64,000 nt of DNA from Dehalococcoidia bacterium (GCA_026003895.1 BPIC01000008.1:62001-126000); one strand, 5' to 3'. Counted from the stretch's first letter, positions 51,943-61,486 are shown. The notes: a model not told the origin generated them from the letters alone. Program-made: numbers and translations.

Positions 51943-53043
51943 ATGCGGTTCGGGCTGTACATCAATCCCCAGACCCCCGGCGCAGACGATGACGGCCGAA
52001 TTATCCGCGAGGTCCTCGGCCAAGTGCAGCTCGCGGAAGAGCTCGGCTTGACCGATGTTTGGCTCACGGAACACCACTTCACTGGCTACAACGCCTATTC
52101 GGACCCGCTGACGCTCGCTGCGGCGCTTGCCGCGCTGACACGCACCATGACCATCGGCTATTCGCTGGCGGTTGTCCCCTTCCACCATCCCATCCGTTTT
52201 GTGACCGCCTGCAACCTCGTCGACCAGCTCTCGGGCGGTCGGCTCTATGTCGGCGTCGGACCGGGGAATTCCCCGGATGAGTTTCACGGCTTCGGCTACG
52301 CCGCCGAGGAGCGCCACGCGATGATCGAGGAGTTTATGACGATCGCCGAGCAGGCGTGGCACGCGCCGCCGGAAGGGTTTTCCTACGGCGGCCGTTACTG
52401 GCGCGGCGAGGTGCGCGGCCGGATCATCCCGGCTCCGTTCCAGCGGCCGCGTCCCCCAATTGCTTGGGCGACCCTCACGCCGGAGACGATCGAACACGTC
52501 GGGCGAAAGGGGTATGGGTGGCTGATCGCTCCATTTGCGCCGGAATGGGTGGCCCATCGGATGCAGTTCTATGCTGCTGGGCTTGCGGCCTCGGGCCTCG
52601 ACGACGCGGCGATCGAACGCGCGTGGTACGGCACCGGGATGAATCGGATGATCTACGTCTCCGCGCCGGGCGAGGATTGGGAAGAGACCATCGGTCAGTA
52701 TATCGACATCTACGTCCGGAAGAGCGCGCTCGCGAACTTCGGGATCGACACGTTGCCAAAGGATGATTTTCTCGCCCGTCGCGAACGGCTTCTGAAAACC
52801 TGGCTCTTCGTTGGCGACGCCGATTCGCTCATCGAGCGGCTCCGCCCGTATTGCGAGATTGGCGTCCGCCACTGCATGCTCTGGATCCATTTTGGCCATC
52901 TTCCCGATCCGCTGATCCGGGCTTCGCTTCAACGCTTCGTCCGCGACGTTCTTCCTGCTCTGGAGAAGATCGAGCCGACCGACGCGGCGCGCGAGCGATA
53001 CGCGGCGCGCTTCATTCCGCCCGCGCCCGTTGCGCCGGCCTAG
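51943..53043 (+). CDS. LLM-class flavin-dependent oxidoreductase (bacterial luciferase-like)
   Basis: 366 residues from ATG 51943 with AAAGGAG upstream. Luciferase-like pattern: 'MRFGLYINPQTPG', 'ELGLTDVWLTEHHFTGYN', 'TIGYSLAVVPFHHPIRFVTACNLVDQLSGGRLYVGVGPG', 'RIIPAPFQRPRPPIAWATLTPETIEHVGRKGYGWL'. It uses FMN (or F420) to oxidise organic substrates with oxygen. Substrate unknown. The 225-base upstream spacer shows no further gene. Confidence 0.92.
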   Translation: MRFGLYINPQTPGADDDGRIIREVLGQVQLAEELGLTDVWLTEHHFTGYNAYSDPLTLAAALAALTRTMTIGYSLAVVPFHHPIRFVTACNLVDQLSGGRLYVGVGPGNSPDEFHGFGYAAEERHAMIEEFMTIAEQAWHAPPEGFSYGGRYWRGEVRGRIIPAPFQRPRPPIAWATLTPETIEHVGRKGYGWLIAPFAPEWVAHRMQFYAAGLAASGLDDAAIERAWYGTGMNRMIYVSAPGEDWEETIGQYIDIYVRKSALANFGIDTLPKDDFLARRERLLKTWLFVGDADSLIERLRPYCEIGVRHCMLWIHFGHLPDPLIRASLQRFVRDVLPALEKIEPTDAARERYAARFIPPAPVAPA

Positions 53044-53058
53044 TCTCAGAGCTCGTTC

Positions 53059-54213
53059 CTAGATGACAATGAGCGGGACGCGCATTTCTGCTGGGGTGAG
53101 ACCGGAGTGGTGGGAGACGACCGAGGCGAGCCGGTCTACTTTGCCCGGGGCGTACTCGATGATGTCGGCGCCCGTCGACAGGACGATCAGGTCCCCGAGG
53201 CGGGCTCGCGTGTGCGCACTGAGCGGGCCTGGCCCGAACAATTCCAGGCGCTCGGCTTCGTCGATTGAGAGAACGAGGAATCGCGATCCGTAGTGTTGGT
53301 GGAACCACGCGCGGACGCGGTCGGCGCCTCCTTCCCGTACGTGCAAGTAGAGGACTCGGCTGTCGCCCGAGGGCGGAAAGCGGAGTGCCTCGAACAGCCC
53401 GGCGGAAGGGCGAAGATAATGACGTGCGGTCACTGGTGTGTCGAGCAGGCCATGGTCCGCGGTGATGACAATCTTGGCACGGCCGCGAAGCAGCCGAGCG
53501 AGCCGCTCCACTTCCCGACTGAGTTCGGCAACCGCGCTTTGAACCATCGGGTGGTAGACCCCTTGGTAATGGGCTTCGAGGTCGATCTGCGGCGCATAAA
53601 GATAGCTGTAGGTCGGAGCGGTGGCGGTGGCGATTCGATCGGCGAGTAAGTCAACCGCCTCGGCAAGCGCTCGATAGCCGTTGCGCGGGCGCTCGCCGCT
53701 GAAATACACCGACGAGACGCTGTTGACCAGCCCGTCTGGGAAGAGCGTGACAGTATCGCGCCGAAGAAGTGCGTAGAACGACGGAACGGGGAAGGCCTGC
53801 CCGACAGTGACGCCAAGGCTCGCCAGCGAGCGGCCGCCGGCGCGCGTGGCAAACTGCAAGAGGCCGGCTGCCGCTTCCGCCTCTGGAAGATGGGTCCACT
53901 GTCCGGTCACGCCGTGCTTGTTTGGCCACGCGCCGGTTGCCAGCGACGTCAGGGCGACCGACGAGGTCGAGGGGAAGACCGTGCGCAACTCCCGCACCAG
54001 TGAGGCCGCAAGGAGATGGCTTGGCGGTAGCCGCTCGACCAAATTCATCCCCAAGCCATCGGCTAGAATGAAAATAAGGTGATCGGTGTCGCCGATGAGG
54101 GCGGCAAGCTCGCGCGCACCCGGGGCGCCGTCGACGTGGTCGGCGCCGGCCACGTGAGCGAGCGCCCGCGAGAGGTCGACGATGTTCGGATACGCGGCGC
54201 TCGGCCGAAGCAA
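53059..54213 (-). CDS. alkaline-phosphatase superfamily phosphodiesterase/nucleotide pyrophosphatase-like protein
   Basis: 384 residues from a TTG at 54213. Metal and nucleophile landmarks: 'LIFILADGLGMNLV', 'FPSTSSVALTSLATGAWPNKHGVTG' with the Thr/Ser nucleophile region, 'YLYAPQIDLEAHYQG', and 'IVITADHGLLDTP'. No signal peptide. An in-frame extension back to CTG 54267, placed four bases after GGGAGGGG, would add 18 plausible residues and may be the true start. It probably hydrolyses a phosphodiester or pyrophosphate bond; the substrate is unknown. Confidence 0.85.
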   Translation of the reverse strand: MLRPSAAYPNIVDLSRALAHVAGADHVDGAPGARELAALIGDTDHLIFILADGLGMNLVERLPPSHLLAASLVRELRTVFPSTSSVALTSLATGAWPNKHGVTGQWTHLPEAEAAAGLLQFATRAGGRSLASLGVTVGQAFPVPSFYALLRRDTVTLFPDGLVNSVSSVYFSGERPRNGYRALAEAVDLLADRIATATAPTYSYLYAPQIDLEAHYQGVYHPMVQSAVAELSREVERLARLLRGRAKIVITADHGLLDTPVTARHYLRPSAGLFEALRFPPSGDSRVLYLHVREGGADRVRAWFHQHYGSRFLVLSIDEAERLELFGPGPLSAHTRARLGDLIVLSTGADIIEYAPGKVDRLASVVSHHSGLTPAEMRVPLIVI

Positions 54214-54330
54214 CGATCCGTCTTCGAACCGCCGCTGTAGCCGTTCGGCGTCACTCTGCTCGACCAGTCGCCCCTCCCTTCCTCCGGGTAGATTGCGATT
54301 CTCTCAGGATCGTAGCGCAGCGAGGCTCCC

Positions 54331-56511
54331 GTGGTAGCCGGTTCACACGCTCTCACGATCGATTCGCTCGGGACGCAGCTTGGCGACGACTATCGCGCGC
54401 TGCCCCTCGCCGAACGCGAGCGTCACCTCTCCTTGCTCAGCGAGGTCAGCCGTCCCGACGCGGTCGCCCTCGACGTCGCCTCGCTCGGCGCTGGCCGCTG
54501 GCGCGTTACCGTCTGTATGGCGGACGCGCTGGGCGCGTTGTCGCTCCTTGCCGGGTTGTTCACCGCAGCCCGGCTTGACATCGTCAGCGCGGATATTTTT
54601 ACGGTCCGGACGCCCGTGCCCCGCCCCACCGGGCGGCCGCGTTTTCGCCGACCGTCGTCCGACTGGCCGGAGCCGTCCCGCAAGCTGCTGGACATCTTTG
54701 ACGTGCGCACTGTCGCGCCAGAGCCGGCCGGGCTTTGGGAGGGCTTCGCCGCCGACCTACGGCGACTGGTTGCCGCTCGGCTTGCCGGCGAATGGGAGCG
54801 CGCCCGCACTGAAATTATTGACCGGGTGAGCGCCGTCTTTCGAGACGCCGAACCGGGGTCGGTGCGTGTGCGTCCCGTTCAAATCGAAGTGGCGAACGAT
54901 CCGGGTTCCTTGCTCACCAGAGTTACCGTCCGCTCCGCCGACAATTTGGGCTTTCTTTTCGCGTTTACGAACGCCCTTGCGGGCATCACGGTCAATATCG
55001 AGCGCGCCACCGTGCGGACGGACGGCAACGACGCCGTGGATACGTTCTGGGTCACGGACACCGCTGGCCGGCAGATCACCTCTGAGGAGCATTTGCGCGA
55101 GCTGCGCGTCGCCACTGCGCTTATCAAGCAGTTTACCGACCTCTTGCCGCATTCCCCCGACCCCGCTCAGGCGCTGCATCAATTCGGTGCCCTCATCCAA
55201 CAGGTTCTGTCGCGGCCTCAATGGACCGCCGAGCTCGCCAACCTCGAATCGCCGGATGTTCTCGAGACACTAGCCGAGCTGATGGGTGTTAGCCGCTTTC
55301 TCTGGGAGGATTTCCTGCGGCTCCAACACGAGAATCTGTTTCCGCTCGTTCTCGATCCTGGTGGACTCGGCCGCGCCGTCGATCGGTTCCAGCTTCAGCG
55401 CCGCCTCGATTCGCTCCTCGCGCCGCTCAGCGACTACACGGCGCGGATTGACGCGTTGAACGCGTTCAAAGACCGCGAGATGTTTCGGATCGACCTCCGG
55501 CACATCACCGGCCGCAGCACCTTTCAGAGCTTCTCGCGCGAATTGACCGACCTAGCCGAGATCGTCATTGACACCGCTGCGCGTTTGAGCTACGCCGAGC
55601 TGGTGCGCCGGCATGGTGAGCCCCGGGGAATATCCGGACCGTGCCGCTGGGCGATCGGCGCGCTCGGCAAGTTTGGCGGCGAAGAACTCGGCTTTGGGTC
55701 GGACCTCGAAATCGTTCTCGTTTTCGAAGAGGAAGGCGAGACGAGCGGTCCGACCGTGATTCGGAACTCGCAATTCTTCGCCCAGCACGTGCTCGCCATC
55801 AAGGAGAGCGTGCGTGCTCGCGAGCAGGGCATCTTCCAGCTCGATCTCCGCCTTCGGCCGTACGGTGAGGCAGGAGCGCTCGCCTCGACGTTGGATGGAT
55901 TTGGGGCGTATTACACGCCGGGCGGCGGCGCTGAGCAGTTCGAACGGCTGGCGCTGGTACGACTTCGCCCGGTGGCGGGCGACCGCGCCGTCGGCGAGAA
56001 AATGCTGACGTTGCGTGACGCATTTGTTTACGCAGATCGGCCGCTTGATTTCGCCAATATTCGTCACTTGCGCCATCGGCAGGCGACCGAACTGGTGCCG
56101 CGCGGCCGCACGAACGTCAAGTACAGCCCCGGTGGCCTCGTCGATATCGAGTATTTCGTCCAAGCTTGGCAAATTGGGGTAGGTCGCTTTGATCCTTCGG
56201 TTCGCGTGACGAATACGTTGCTCGCGACCGAGCGGCTTCGCGCCGGTGGCTACCTCTCAGAGCTCTTGGTCGCCGAGATCCAATCGACCTACGGATTTCT
56301 GCGCAGGCTGATCGACGCGCTTCGGGTCGTGCGCGGTAACGCCAAGGACCTCACCCTCCCCGACGATCAATCGCGCGAGCTCGCCTACCTCGCCCACCGG
56401 TTGGGCGTCGCCGAGCCGGCGATGCTCCTCGCTGCGACCCGGGAACGGATGGCGTTTGCCGCGCGCCTCTGGGAGGGGCCGCTCCCGCATTGGGACGACG
56501 AGGTTAGGTGA
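54331..56511 (+). CDS. chimeric protein: two ACT domains plus a GlnE-type adenylyltransferase domain
   Basis: 726 residues from GTG 54331. Residues ~55-95 and ~182-245 are ACT-like ('RWRVTVCMADALGALSLLAGLFTAARLDIVSADIF'; 'NDPGSLLTRVTVRSADNLGFLFAFTNALAGI'), closest to the ACT pairs of GlnD uridylyltransferases. A helical region follows, then one GlnE-like nucleotidyltransferase domain: 'GALGKFGGEELGFGSDLEIVLVF' and 'FQLDLRLRPYGEAGALAS' (Asp505), then the GlnE helical tail ('VDIEYFVQ'). The metal motif is D458-L-E460, where GlnE has DxD. GlnE proper has two such domains and is ~950 residues. It may control glutamine synthetase or PII in response to amino acids. Confidence 0.85.
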   Translation: MVAGSHALTIDSLGTQLGDDYRALPLAERERHLSLLSEVSRPDAVALDVASLGAGRWRVTVCMADALGALSLLAGLFTAARLDIVSADIFTVRTPVPRPTGRPRFRRPSSDWPEPSRKLLDIFDVRTVAPEPAGLWEGFAADLRRLVAARLAGEWERARTEIIDRVSAVFRDAEPGSVRVRPVQIEVANDPGSLLTRVTVRSADNLGFLFAFTNALAGITVNIERATVRTDGNDAVDTFWVTDTAGRQITSEEHLRELRVATALIKQFTDLLPHSPDPAQALHQFGALIQQVLSRPQWTAELANLESPDVLETLAELMGVSRFLWEDFLRLQHENLFPLVLDPGGLGRAVDRFQLQRRLDSLLAPLSDYTARIDALNAFKDREMFRIDLRHITGRSTFQSFSRELTDLAEIVIDTAARLSYAELVRRHGEPRGISGPCRWAIGALGKFGGEELGFGSDLEIVLVFEEEGETSGPTVIRNSQFFAQHVLAIKESVRAREQGIFQLDLRLRPYGEAGALASTLDGFGAYYTPGGGAEQFERLALVRLRPVAGDRAVGEKMLTLRDAFVYADRPLDFANIRHLRHRQATELVPRGRTNVKYSPGGLVDIEYFVQAWQIGVGRFDPSVRVTNTLLATERLRAGGYLSELLVAEIQSTYGFLRRLIDALRVVRGNAKDLTLPDDQSRELAYLAHRLGVAEPAMLLAATRERMAFAARLWEGPLPHWDDEVR

Positions 56512-57604
56512 CCTCGTCCAACCGCACGGTGCGGCGCTCGGCGCTGGACCGGCGAATGGCATCCAGCACGCGCTGGCATTCGAAGGCGTCCCGCATATCC
56601 GGTGACTCCGAATGGCCAGTTTCAATCCAGTTAATCAGCTTTTCGATCATCAGCCCGAACCGGGGCGTCTGACTGCCCAAGACTGCCGGAGACAACTCGG
56701 GCGTCGGGATCGGCTCCGGACGGAACGACTCGCCCCGTTTCGCGATTCGCATCGCATTGTCGCCCTCAACCACGATCGCGCCTTCGCTCCCGAAGAACTC
56801 CAACCGGCGGTCGAGACCAACAGCCGAGACCGAGCTGAATTGCAGCGTCAGGCTCGCTCCATTGTGAAGTGTCGCTAGCAGGGCAAAGGTGTCCTCGGCG
56901 GTGGCGTCTCGCTGGATGCCGTTCTCGTCGACAAGGGCCGGTCGCAGCGTCGCCGTCCGCGCGGAAACGTCCTGATAGTCTCCGAAGAAGAAGCGCACGA
57001 TGTCCACATAGTGGCTCCCCATCGCGCCGAGCATCCCACCGCCTTGGTTGGCGTCGTGCAGCCATGTCCAAGTTTGTGGTGGGAGGCCGCCGCCCGATCG
57101 CGCGACGTCGAGCGAGCGCCCGGCGAGCGGGTCGGACCGGAACTGCGTGATAACGATTTGGCGGACGTCGCCAATGGCGCCGGAGTCGACCAGCCGCTTG
57201 ACGTGCAATGACCACGGATAGTGACGCAGGGTGAAAGCGACGATATTTGGCAGCCTGCGCGACTCGACGGCGTCTACCATTTCGCCGCCTTGGGCGGCAT
57301 CCACGCTGAGCGGCTTCTCGCAGAGGATGGGCTTGCCGGCTTCCGCTGCGGCGAGCACCATCGGATGATGGAGTGCCACTGGCGTGCAGATGTAGACGAT
57401 GTCAACGTCTGGTCGGGCGATGAGCTCACGGTAGTCGGTCAACGCTACCGGGATACCAAAGCGACGTGCCGCCGCCTCGACGCTCTCCGGGCGGCGGCTG
57501 CAGATCGCGGTGACCCGCGTCGCCGGATAGGTCTGGAAGGTGGGCACCGGATTGACCAGCGCCCACCCTGCCCCAATCACGCCGACACCATAGGTTTTCG
57601 TCAT
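56504..57604 (-). CDS. Gfo/Idh/MocA-family oxidoreductase
   Basis: 366 residues from ATG 57604. N-terminal Rossmann 'VGVIGAGWALVNPVP', 'VDIVYICTPVALHHPMVLAAAEAGKPILCEKPLS' with the family EKP motif, then the C-terminal beta domain with 'GGGMLGAMGSHYVDIVRFFFGD', giving the conserved His. It oxidises or reduces a sugar or cyclitol with NAD(P). It overlaps the GlnE-like gene by 8 bases at the 3' end and is preceded by the ThDP enzyme gene on the same strand, 19 bases away, so the two form an operon. Confidence 0.92.
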   Translation of the reverse strand: MTKTYGVGVIGAGWALVNPVPTFQTYPATRVTAICSRRPESVEAAARRFGIPVALTDYRELIARPDVDIVYICTPVALHHPMVLAAAEAGKPILCEKPLSVDAAQGGEMVDAVESRRLPNIVAFTLRHYPWSLHVKRLVDSGAIGDVRQIVITQFRSDPLAGRSLDVARSGGGLPPQTWTWLHDANQGGGMLGAMGSHYVDIVRFFFGDYQDVSARTATLRPALVDENGIQRDATAEDTFALLATLHNGASLTLQFSSVSAVGLDRRLEFFGSEGAIVVEGDNAMRIAKRGESFRPEPIPTPELSPAVLGSQTPRFGLMIEKLINWIETGHSESPDMRDAFECQRVLDAIRRSSAERRTVRLDEVT

Positions 57605-57623
57605 TGCGGTGCTCCTTTGCCGC

Positions 57624-59315
57624 TCATCGCCGGCGTATCACGGCGGCCGCACCTTGGTGGCCGCGATCCATTCGCGGGTCGACCTGATCTGGGTCGATCT
57701 TGACGTTGATAAAGGTTGGCCGATCGATCGTCCCTAACCCTTGCAACACACGACGGTACTCCTCCGCACTGGAGACCGAGAACGCCCGGCAGCCCATCGC
57801 TGCGGCGATGGCCGCGAAGTCCGGGTTGGCAAAGTCGCTGAGCAGCGTTGGCTCGCCCCGCCGGTGGAAGAGGACGCGCTCCGCCCCGTAGCCGCCGTCG
57901 TCCTCGCAGATGATCAGCAACGGGATTCGTTGGCGAGCTGCACTCTCCAACTCGGCGACCGTCATCATCAATCCCCCGTCACCGATAAACAGGACCGTGA
58001 GCCGGTCGGGGCGCCCGACTGCCGCGCCGATCGCCTCGGGCAGGCAGGTGCCGATCGCGCCGAGCCGCCAAGGAAAGACCAGATCGTCCGGGTGCGGCGT
58101 TCGGAAGTGCGCCGCTGGCAGCCCCATGAAATGGCCGATGTCGACGACGAGGAGGCGCTCCGGTGGCAAGACCTCGTCCGCGATCCTTACCACCAGTCGA
58201 CGGTCGACGTAGCCGGGCAGACCGGAGAAGGTGCCGTCTCGCCACGGGTCGATGGCGGCGATGCGTAAGGCGAGGTCCTCACTCCGCCAGCCGCGGCGGG
58301 CTTCGGGACCGATCGCTCCGACAAGCGCGATCGCGGTGGCCCGGGCGTCACCGAGAATGGCCTCGTCCACGCGGGTTACCGCTCCAATGGCGGCCGGGTC
58401 GGTATCAACTTGGACGAGTATTGCCTCAGGGAAGAGTCGACCAGCATCGAGGGTGTACTGGGTGAGCGCTGCGCCGAACGCGAGGACGAGGTCCGCCTCA
58501 TCCAGAATGCTGCGAGCATCGGCTGTGGCGAAGCCGCCAGCGAGACCAACGTTGTAGGGATGACCGTCGAACCAGCCGCGCGCGAACAGCGTCGTAGCGA
58601 GAACCGCGCCGATGTGGTCGGCGAGCGCGATCAGCGCGTCGCGTGCTCCCGCGCGGACGGCGCCCCGGCCGGCCAAGACGACAGGGCGCTGACTGGAGTC
58701 CACAAGCCGCGCGATGTCCGCGACGCGTCTGGGATCGGGGAGTGGGGCTTGGGGCTGCGGCAGCAGCTCGCCTGACGGTCGGTACTCCCAGGTTTCTGGG
58801 ATTGGTCTCTCGGCGACATCGTAGGGGAGATGGAGGACGAGTGGGCCCCGCCCGAGCCGAGCCTGACGGAAGGCGAGCTGAATCTCCTCAGCGGCCGTCG
58901 CGGGTGCTGAAATGGGCTGCAGCGATCCGGCTGTCGCGAGGATGATGGGAGCTTGGTCGATGTCCATGTTGCCGAGGCGGCTTCCCGCCGGCTTGTCGGC
59001 GACGATGACGACCAGCGGCGTTCTCGACAGTCGAGCAGCGGTGAGCGCCGTCGCGGCGTTCGTCAACCCGGGTCCTTGAGCGACAACGGCTACTCCTACC
59101 CGTCCAGTCGCACGAGCATAGCCATCGGCCATATGCACGGCGCCTTGCTCGTGGCGCGCCGAGACGTAGCGCCGGCCATGGCGCGTGATCCAGTCGAGCA
59201 TCATCCGATCGATCACCGCGCCGACAACGCCGAACACGACCTCGACGCCCTCGGCAACGAGCGCATCGCAGACTCCGTGCAGCACCTGAAACGGTGCAGG
59301 GCGAGTGATGTCCAT
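57624..59315 (-). CDS. thiamine diphosphate-dependent enzyme (acetolactate synthase large-subunit family)
   Basis: 563 residues from ATG 59315 (GGGAGGAC upstream). Pyrimidine-binding domain with the activating Glu in 'SARHEQGAVHMADGYARATGRVGV', 'GPGLTNAATAL', the central Rossmann domain ('RPVVLAGRGAVRAGARDAL'), and the diphosphate domain 'FIGDGGLMMTVAELESAARQ'. Where the ThDP motif ends in NN this reads 'CEDDGGYG', Asp-Asp. Members include acetolactate synthase, glyoxylate carboligase and oxalyl/benzoylformate decarboxylases; the flavin contacts needed for acetolactate synthase are not evident. The neighbouring Gfo/Idh gene suggests sugar or hydroxy-acid catabolism. Confidence 0.88.
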   Translation of the reverse strand: MDITRPAPFQVLHGVCDALVAEGVEVVFGVVGAVIDRMMLDWITRHGRRYVSARHEQGAVHMADGYARATGRVGVAVVAQGPGLTNAATALTAARLSRTPLVVIVADKPAGSRLGNMDIDQAPIILATAGSLQPISAPATAAEEIQLAFRQARLGRGPLVLHLPYDVAERPIPETWEYRPSGELLPQPQAPLPDPRRVADIARLVDSSQRPVVLAGRGAVRAGARDALIALADHIGAVLATTLFARGWFDGHPYNVGLAGGFATADARSILDEADLVLAFGAALTQYTLDAGRLFPEAILVQVDTDPAAIGAVTRVDEAILGDARATAIALVGAIGPEARRGWRSEDLALRIAAIDPWRDGTFSGLPGYVDRRLVVRIADEVLPPERLLVVDIGHFMGLPAAHFRTPHPDDLVFPWRLGAIGTCLPEAIGAAVGRPDRLTVLFIGDGGLMMTVAELESAARQRIPLLIICEDDGGYGAERVLFHRRGEPTLLSDFANPDFAAIAAAMGCRAFSVSSAEEYRRVLQGLGTIDRPTFINVKIDPDQVDPRMDRGHQGAAAVIRRR

Positions 59316-59446
59316 GGCGTCCTCCCGAGCGGTTCGCGCCAGCATACACCGTGCGTCCACGGCTTGTGGATGTTGCATCCAGCAGCCAACCAACCGCAAA
59401 ATCGTTCTGGTGCGTTCGGCGGTGACTGAACGGCGGCGGGAGACGG

Positions 59447-61486
59447 GTGAATCCGAAGGTCGGGCTCACGGCGAGTGTCCTAACGCTTGGCTTCAGCGTC
59501 GTCTTTTTCTTGTTGGTTTCCGGGGGTGCGGCGCTGCTGGCTGGCCGCCCCGGGGAGAACACGGCGCTCGTCTTCGAGCTGCCGATATCGCCGACAGCGC
59601 TGCCGAGTGTCGCGCCGGCCCGTCCGGCCGCCTCCCCGTCTCCTCAACCGGCGCGTCCGCTCGTCTCGCCGACGCCGGCCCAGTTGTTTTTCCGTTGCAA
59701 CGATGGCACGCGGCTGGTCGGAACGAGTCGCACCGGGGCGTGTGAGGGGCGCGGCGGAATCGCGCTGGTGTCTGAGGTGCCGCTGCCGGCGGACGATCCG
59801 GTCGCCTCGACGCCAGTCGCGCCAGCGTCCACCGTGGCCCCACCGGCGGCGCCTTCCCCGACTCCGCCACCCACACCGTCGCCGAACGAGCCGCCGTCTG
59901 GCGATCCGCCTCCCTCGCCGACGCCGACGAGCGTAATGTCGTTTGCGCCCACGGCGCCGAATGCGCCGCAGGAAGGCGCCGCCTCGACCCCACAACCCGC
60001 AGACGGGACGGCCGCCGCGCCAACGGCGACGGCGACGGTGACGAGTGTGCCCGCCACGTCGACGCCCACCGCGACCCCGACGCCCAGTCCGTCGGCGACC
60101 GCTCGGCCGGAGGTGACCGTCGTCTTGCCCGAGCAACAGCCGCAGCTTCCCAGTGGCAACCCCGCCAGCCGCTCCTCGATCGCTGGCCTCTGGCACAAGC
60201 CAATCGAGGATGACATCTTTCTTGGCCGGATTGTCGAGAGCGGCGCGGGCTGGGTCCGGACGTTCTTGACGTGGGAAGACGTCGAGCCGACCGAGACGTC
60301 GCCGCCGAGCTACAACTGGTCGGCCAGCGACCGAGCGATCCGGCTGCTGCGGGAGCGTGGTGTCCAACCGCTGGTCAACATTGTCGACCCGCCCTCGTGG
60401 GCCGCGTTTCCCACCTGTGGGCCCTTCCGCAGCACGGCGATGCAAGACCGGTGGCTGCAGTTTGTCCGCGCTGCCGTGGAGCGCTATTCGCAGCCGCCCT
60501 ACAGCGTGCGGATGTGGATGCTGTACAACGAGCCGGACTTCCGCATCCAGAACCCGAACGACAAGTTTGGCGGGGGGTGGGGTGGTGGCTGTTGGGGCAA
60601 TCATCCAACGGAGTACGGCGCGATGCTCCGCGCGACCTATCCGGTGATCAAAGCGGCGGATCCTGCGGCGGTCGTCGTGATGGGGCCGCTGGCGGCGGAT
60701 GGCTGCGGAGCGAGCTTCAATTGTGCCTTTCTGCGCGAGGTGCTGGACCCGGCGAAGGGGAACGCTGGTGGCAGCTTCGATGTTGCCTCGTTCAACTACT
60801 TTCCGTTTTTCCGGCGGAACTGGGAGCAGTTTGGGACGTCGCTGCTGGGCAAGGCGGAGGGATTTCGGCGAACGATGGCCGAGGTTGGGGTGGCGAAGCC
60901 GGTGCTGGTGGCTGAGACGGGGATCGTGCTCGATGGGACGCCGGCGACGGCGACGGCGCAGGCAAACTATGTGGCGCAGGCGCTGACGCTCGGGCTGGTG
61001 GACGCGGGCCGACCGGATGGGCGAGGTGTCCAAGCGGTGATCTGGTTCACGCTGCGGGACAGCGACGACCCGAATGACCGCTGGGGGTTGCTGAGCCCGA
61101 GTGGTGAGGTGAAGCCGCCGTTTGTGGTGTACCAGACGTGGGTGAAGGAGCTGGCGGGCCTGCGCTTTGTCCGCACCGAGAGTGAGCCGACCTACGGCAC
61201 GAGCCCGGCGCGGGTCTGCGACAGTGGTCCCTATTTTTGTGATGCGCTGCAGAAGTACGTGTTTGCGAGCGGTGATCTGGAGAAATGGGTGCTCTGGATC
61301 GACGCCGGACCACAGCGCCAAGGCGATAGGTATCTGACGAGTGCGACGCGCACGGTCGAAGCGCCGGCCGACCGCATGATCGCCCTTCGCGACCGCAACG
61401 GCGCAACGGTGGGATACGAGGTGCAGAACGGGCGGGCCCGTTTCGTGGTGGGCGACAGTCCGCTCTACGTGACGTTGCGCCGTTAG
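59447..61486 (+). CDS. surface glycoside hydrolase (GH39-like TIM barrel) with DUF3761 and Pro/Thr stalk
   Basis: 679 residues from GTG 59447. Residues 6-33 are a TM/signal anchor; ~80-105 is DUF3761 ('RCNDGTRLVGTSRTGACEGRGG'); ~105-245 a Pro/Ser/Thr stalk; then a TIM barrel with acid/base Glu362 in 'LYNEPDF' and nucleophile Glu490 in 'LVAETGIV', spacing and context of clan GH-A, followed by 'VIWFTLRDSDD' and a C-terminal beta domain. It should act outside the cell on a polysaccharide; the exact family (GH39, GH5, GH79 neighbours) cannot be fixed by eye. Confidence 0.86.
   Translation: MNPKVGLTASVLTLGFSVVFFLLVSGGAALLAGRPGENTALVFELPISPTALPSVAPARPAASPSPQPARPLVSPTPAQLFFRCNDGTRLVGTSRTGACEGRGGIALVSEVPLPADDPVASTPVAPASTVAPPAAPSPTPPPTPSPNEPPSGDPPPSPTPTSVMSFAPTAPNAPQEGAASTPQPADGTAAAPTATATVTSVPATSTPTATPTPSPSATARPEVTVVLPEQQPQLPSGNPASRSSIAGLWHKPIEDDIFLGRIVESGAGWVRTFLTWEDVEPTETSPPSYNWSASDRAIRLLRERGVQPLVNIVDPPSWAAFPTCGPFRSTAMQDRWLQFVRAAVERYSQPPYSVRMWMLYNEPDFRIQNPNDKFGGGWGGGCWGNHPTEYGAMLRATYPVIKAADPAAVVVMGPLAADGCGASFNCAFLREVLDPAKGNAGGSFDVASFNYFPFFRRNWEQFGTSLLGKAEGFRRTMAEVGVAKPVLVAETGIVLDGTPATATAQANYVAQALTLGLVDAGRPDGRGVQAVIWFTLRDSDDPNDRWGLLSPSGEVKPPFVVYQTWVKELAGLRFVRTESEPTYGTSPARVCDSGPYFCDALQKYVFASGDLEKWVLWIDAGPQRQGDRYLTSATRTVEAPADRMIALRDRNGATVGYEVQNGRARFVVGDSPLYVTLRR

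Noticed and set aside
59480..61321. 613-codon minus-strand frame opposite the glycoside hydrolase
   Set aside because: Extremely Arg-rich, arising from the Pro/Ser/Ala codons of the stalk.
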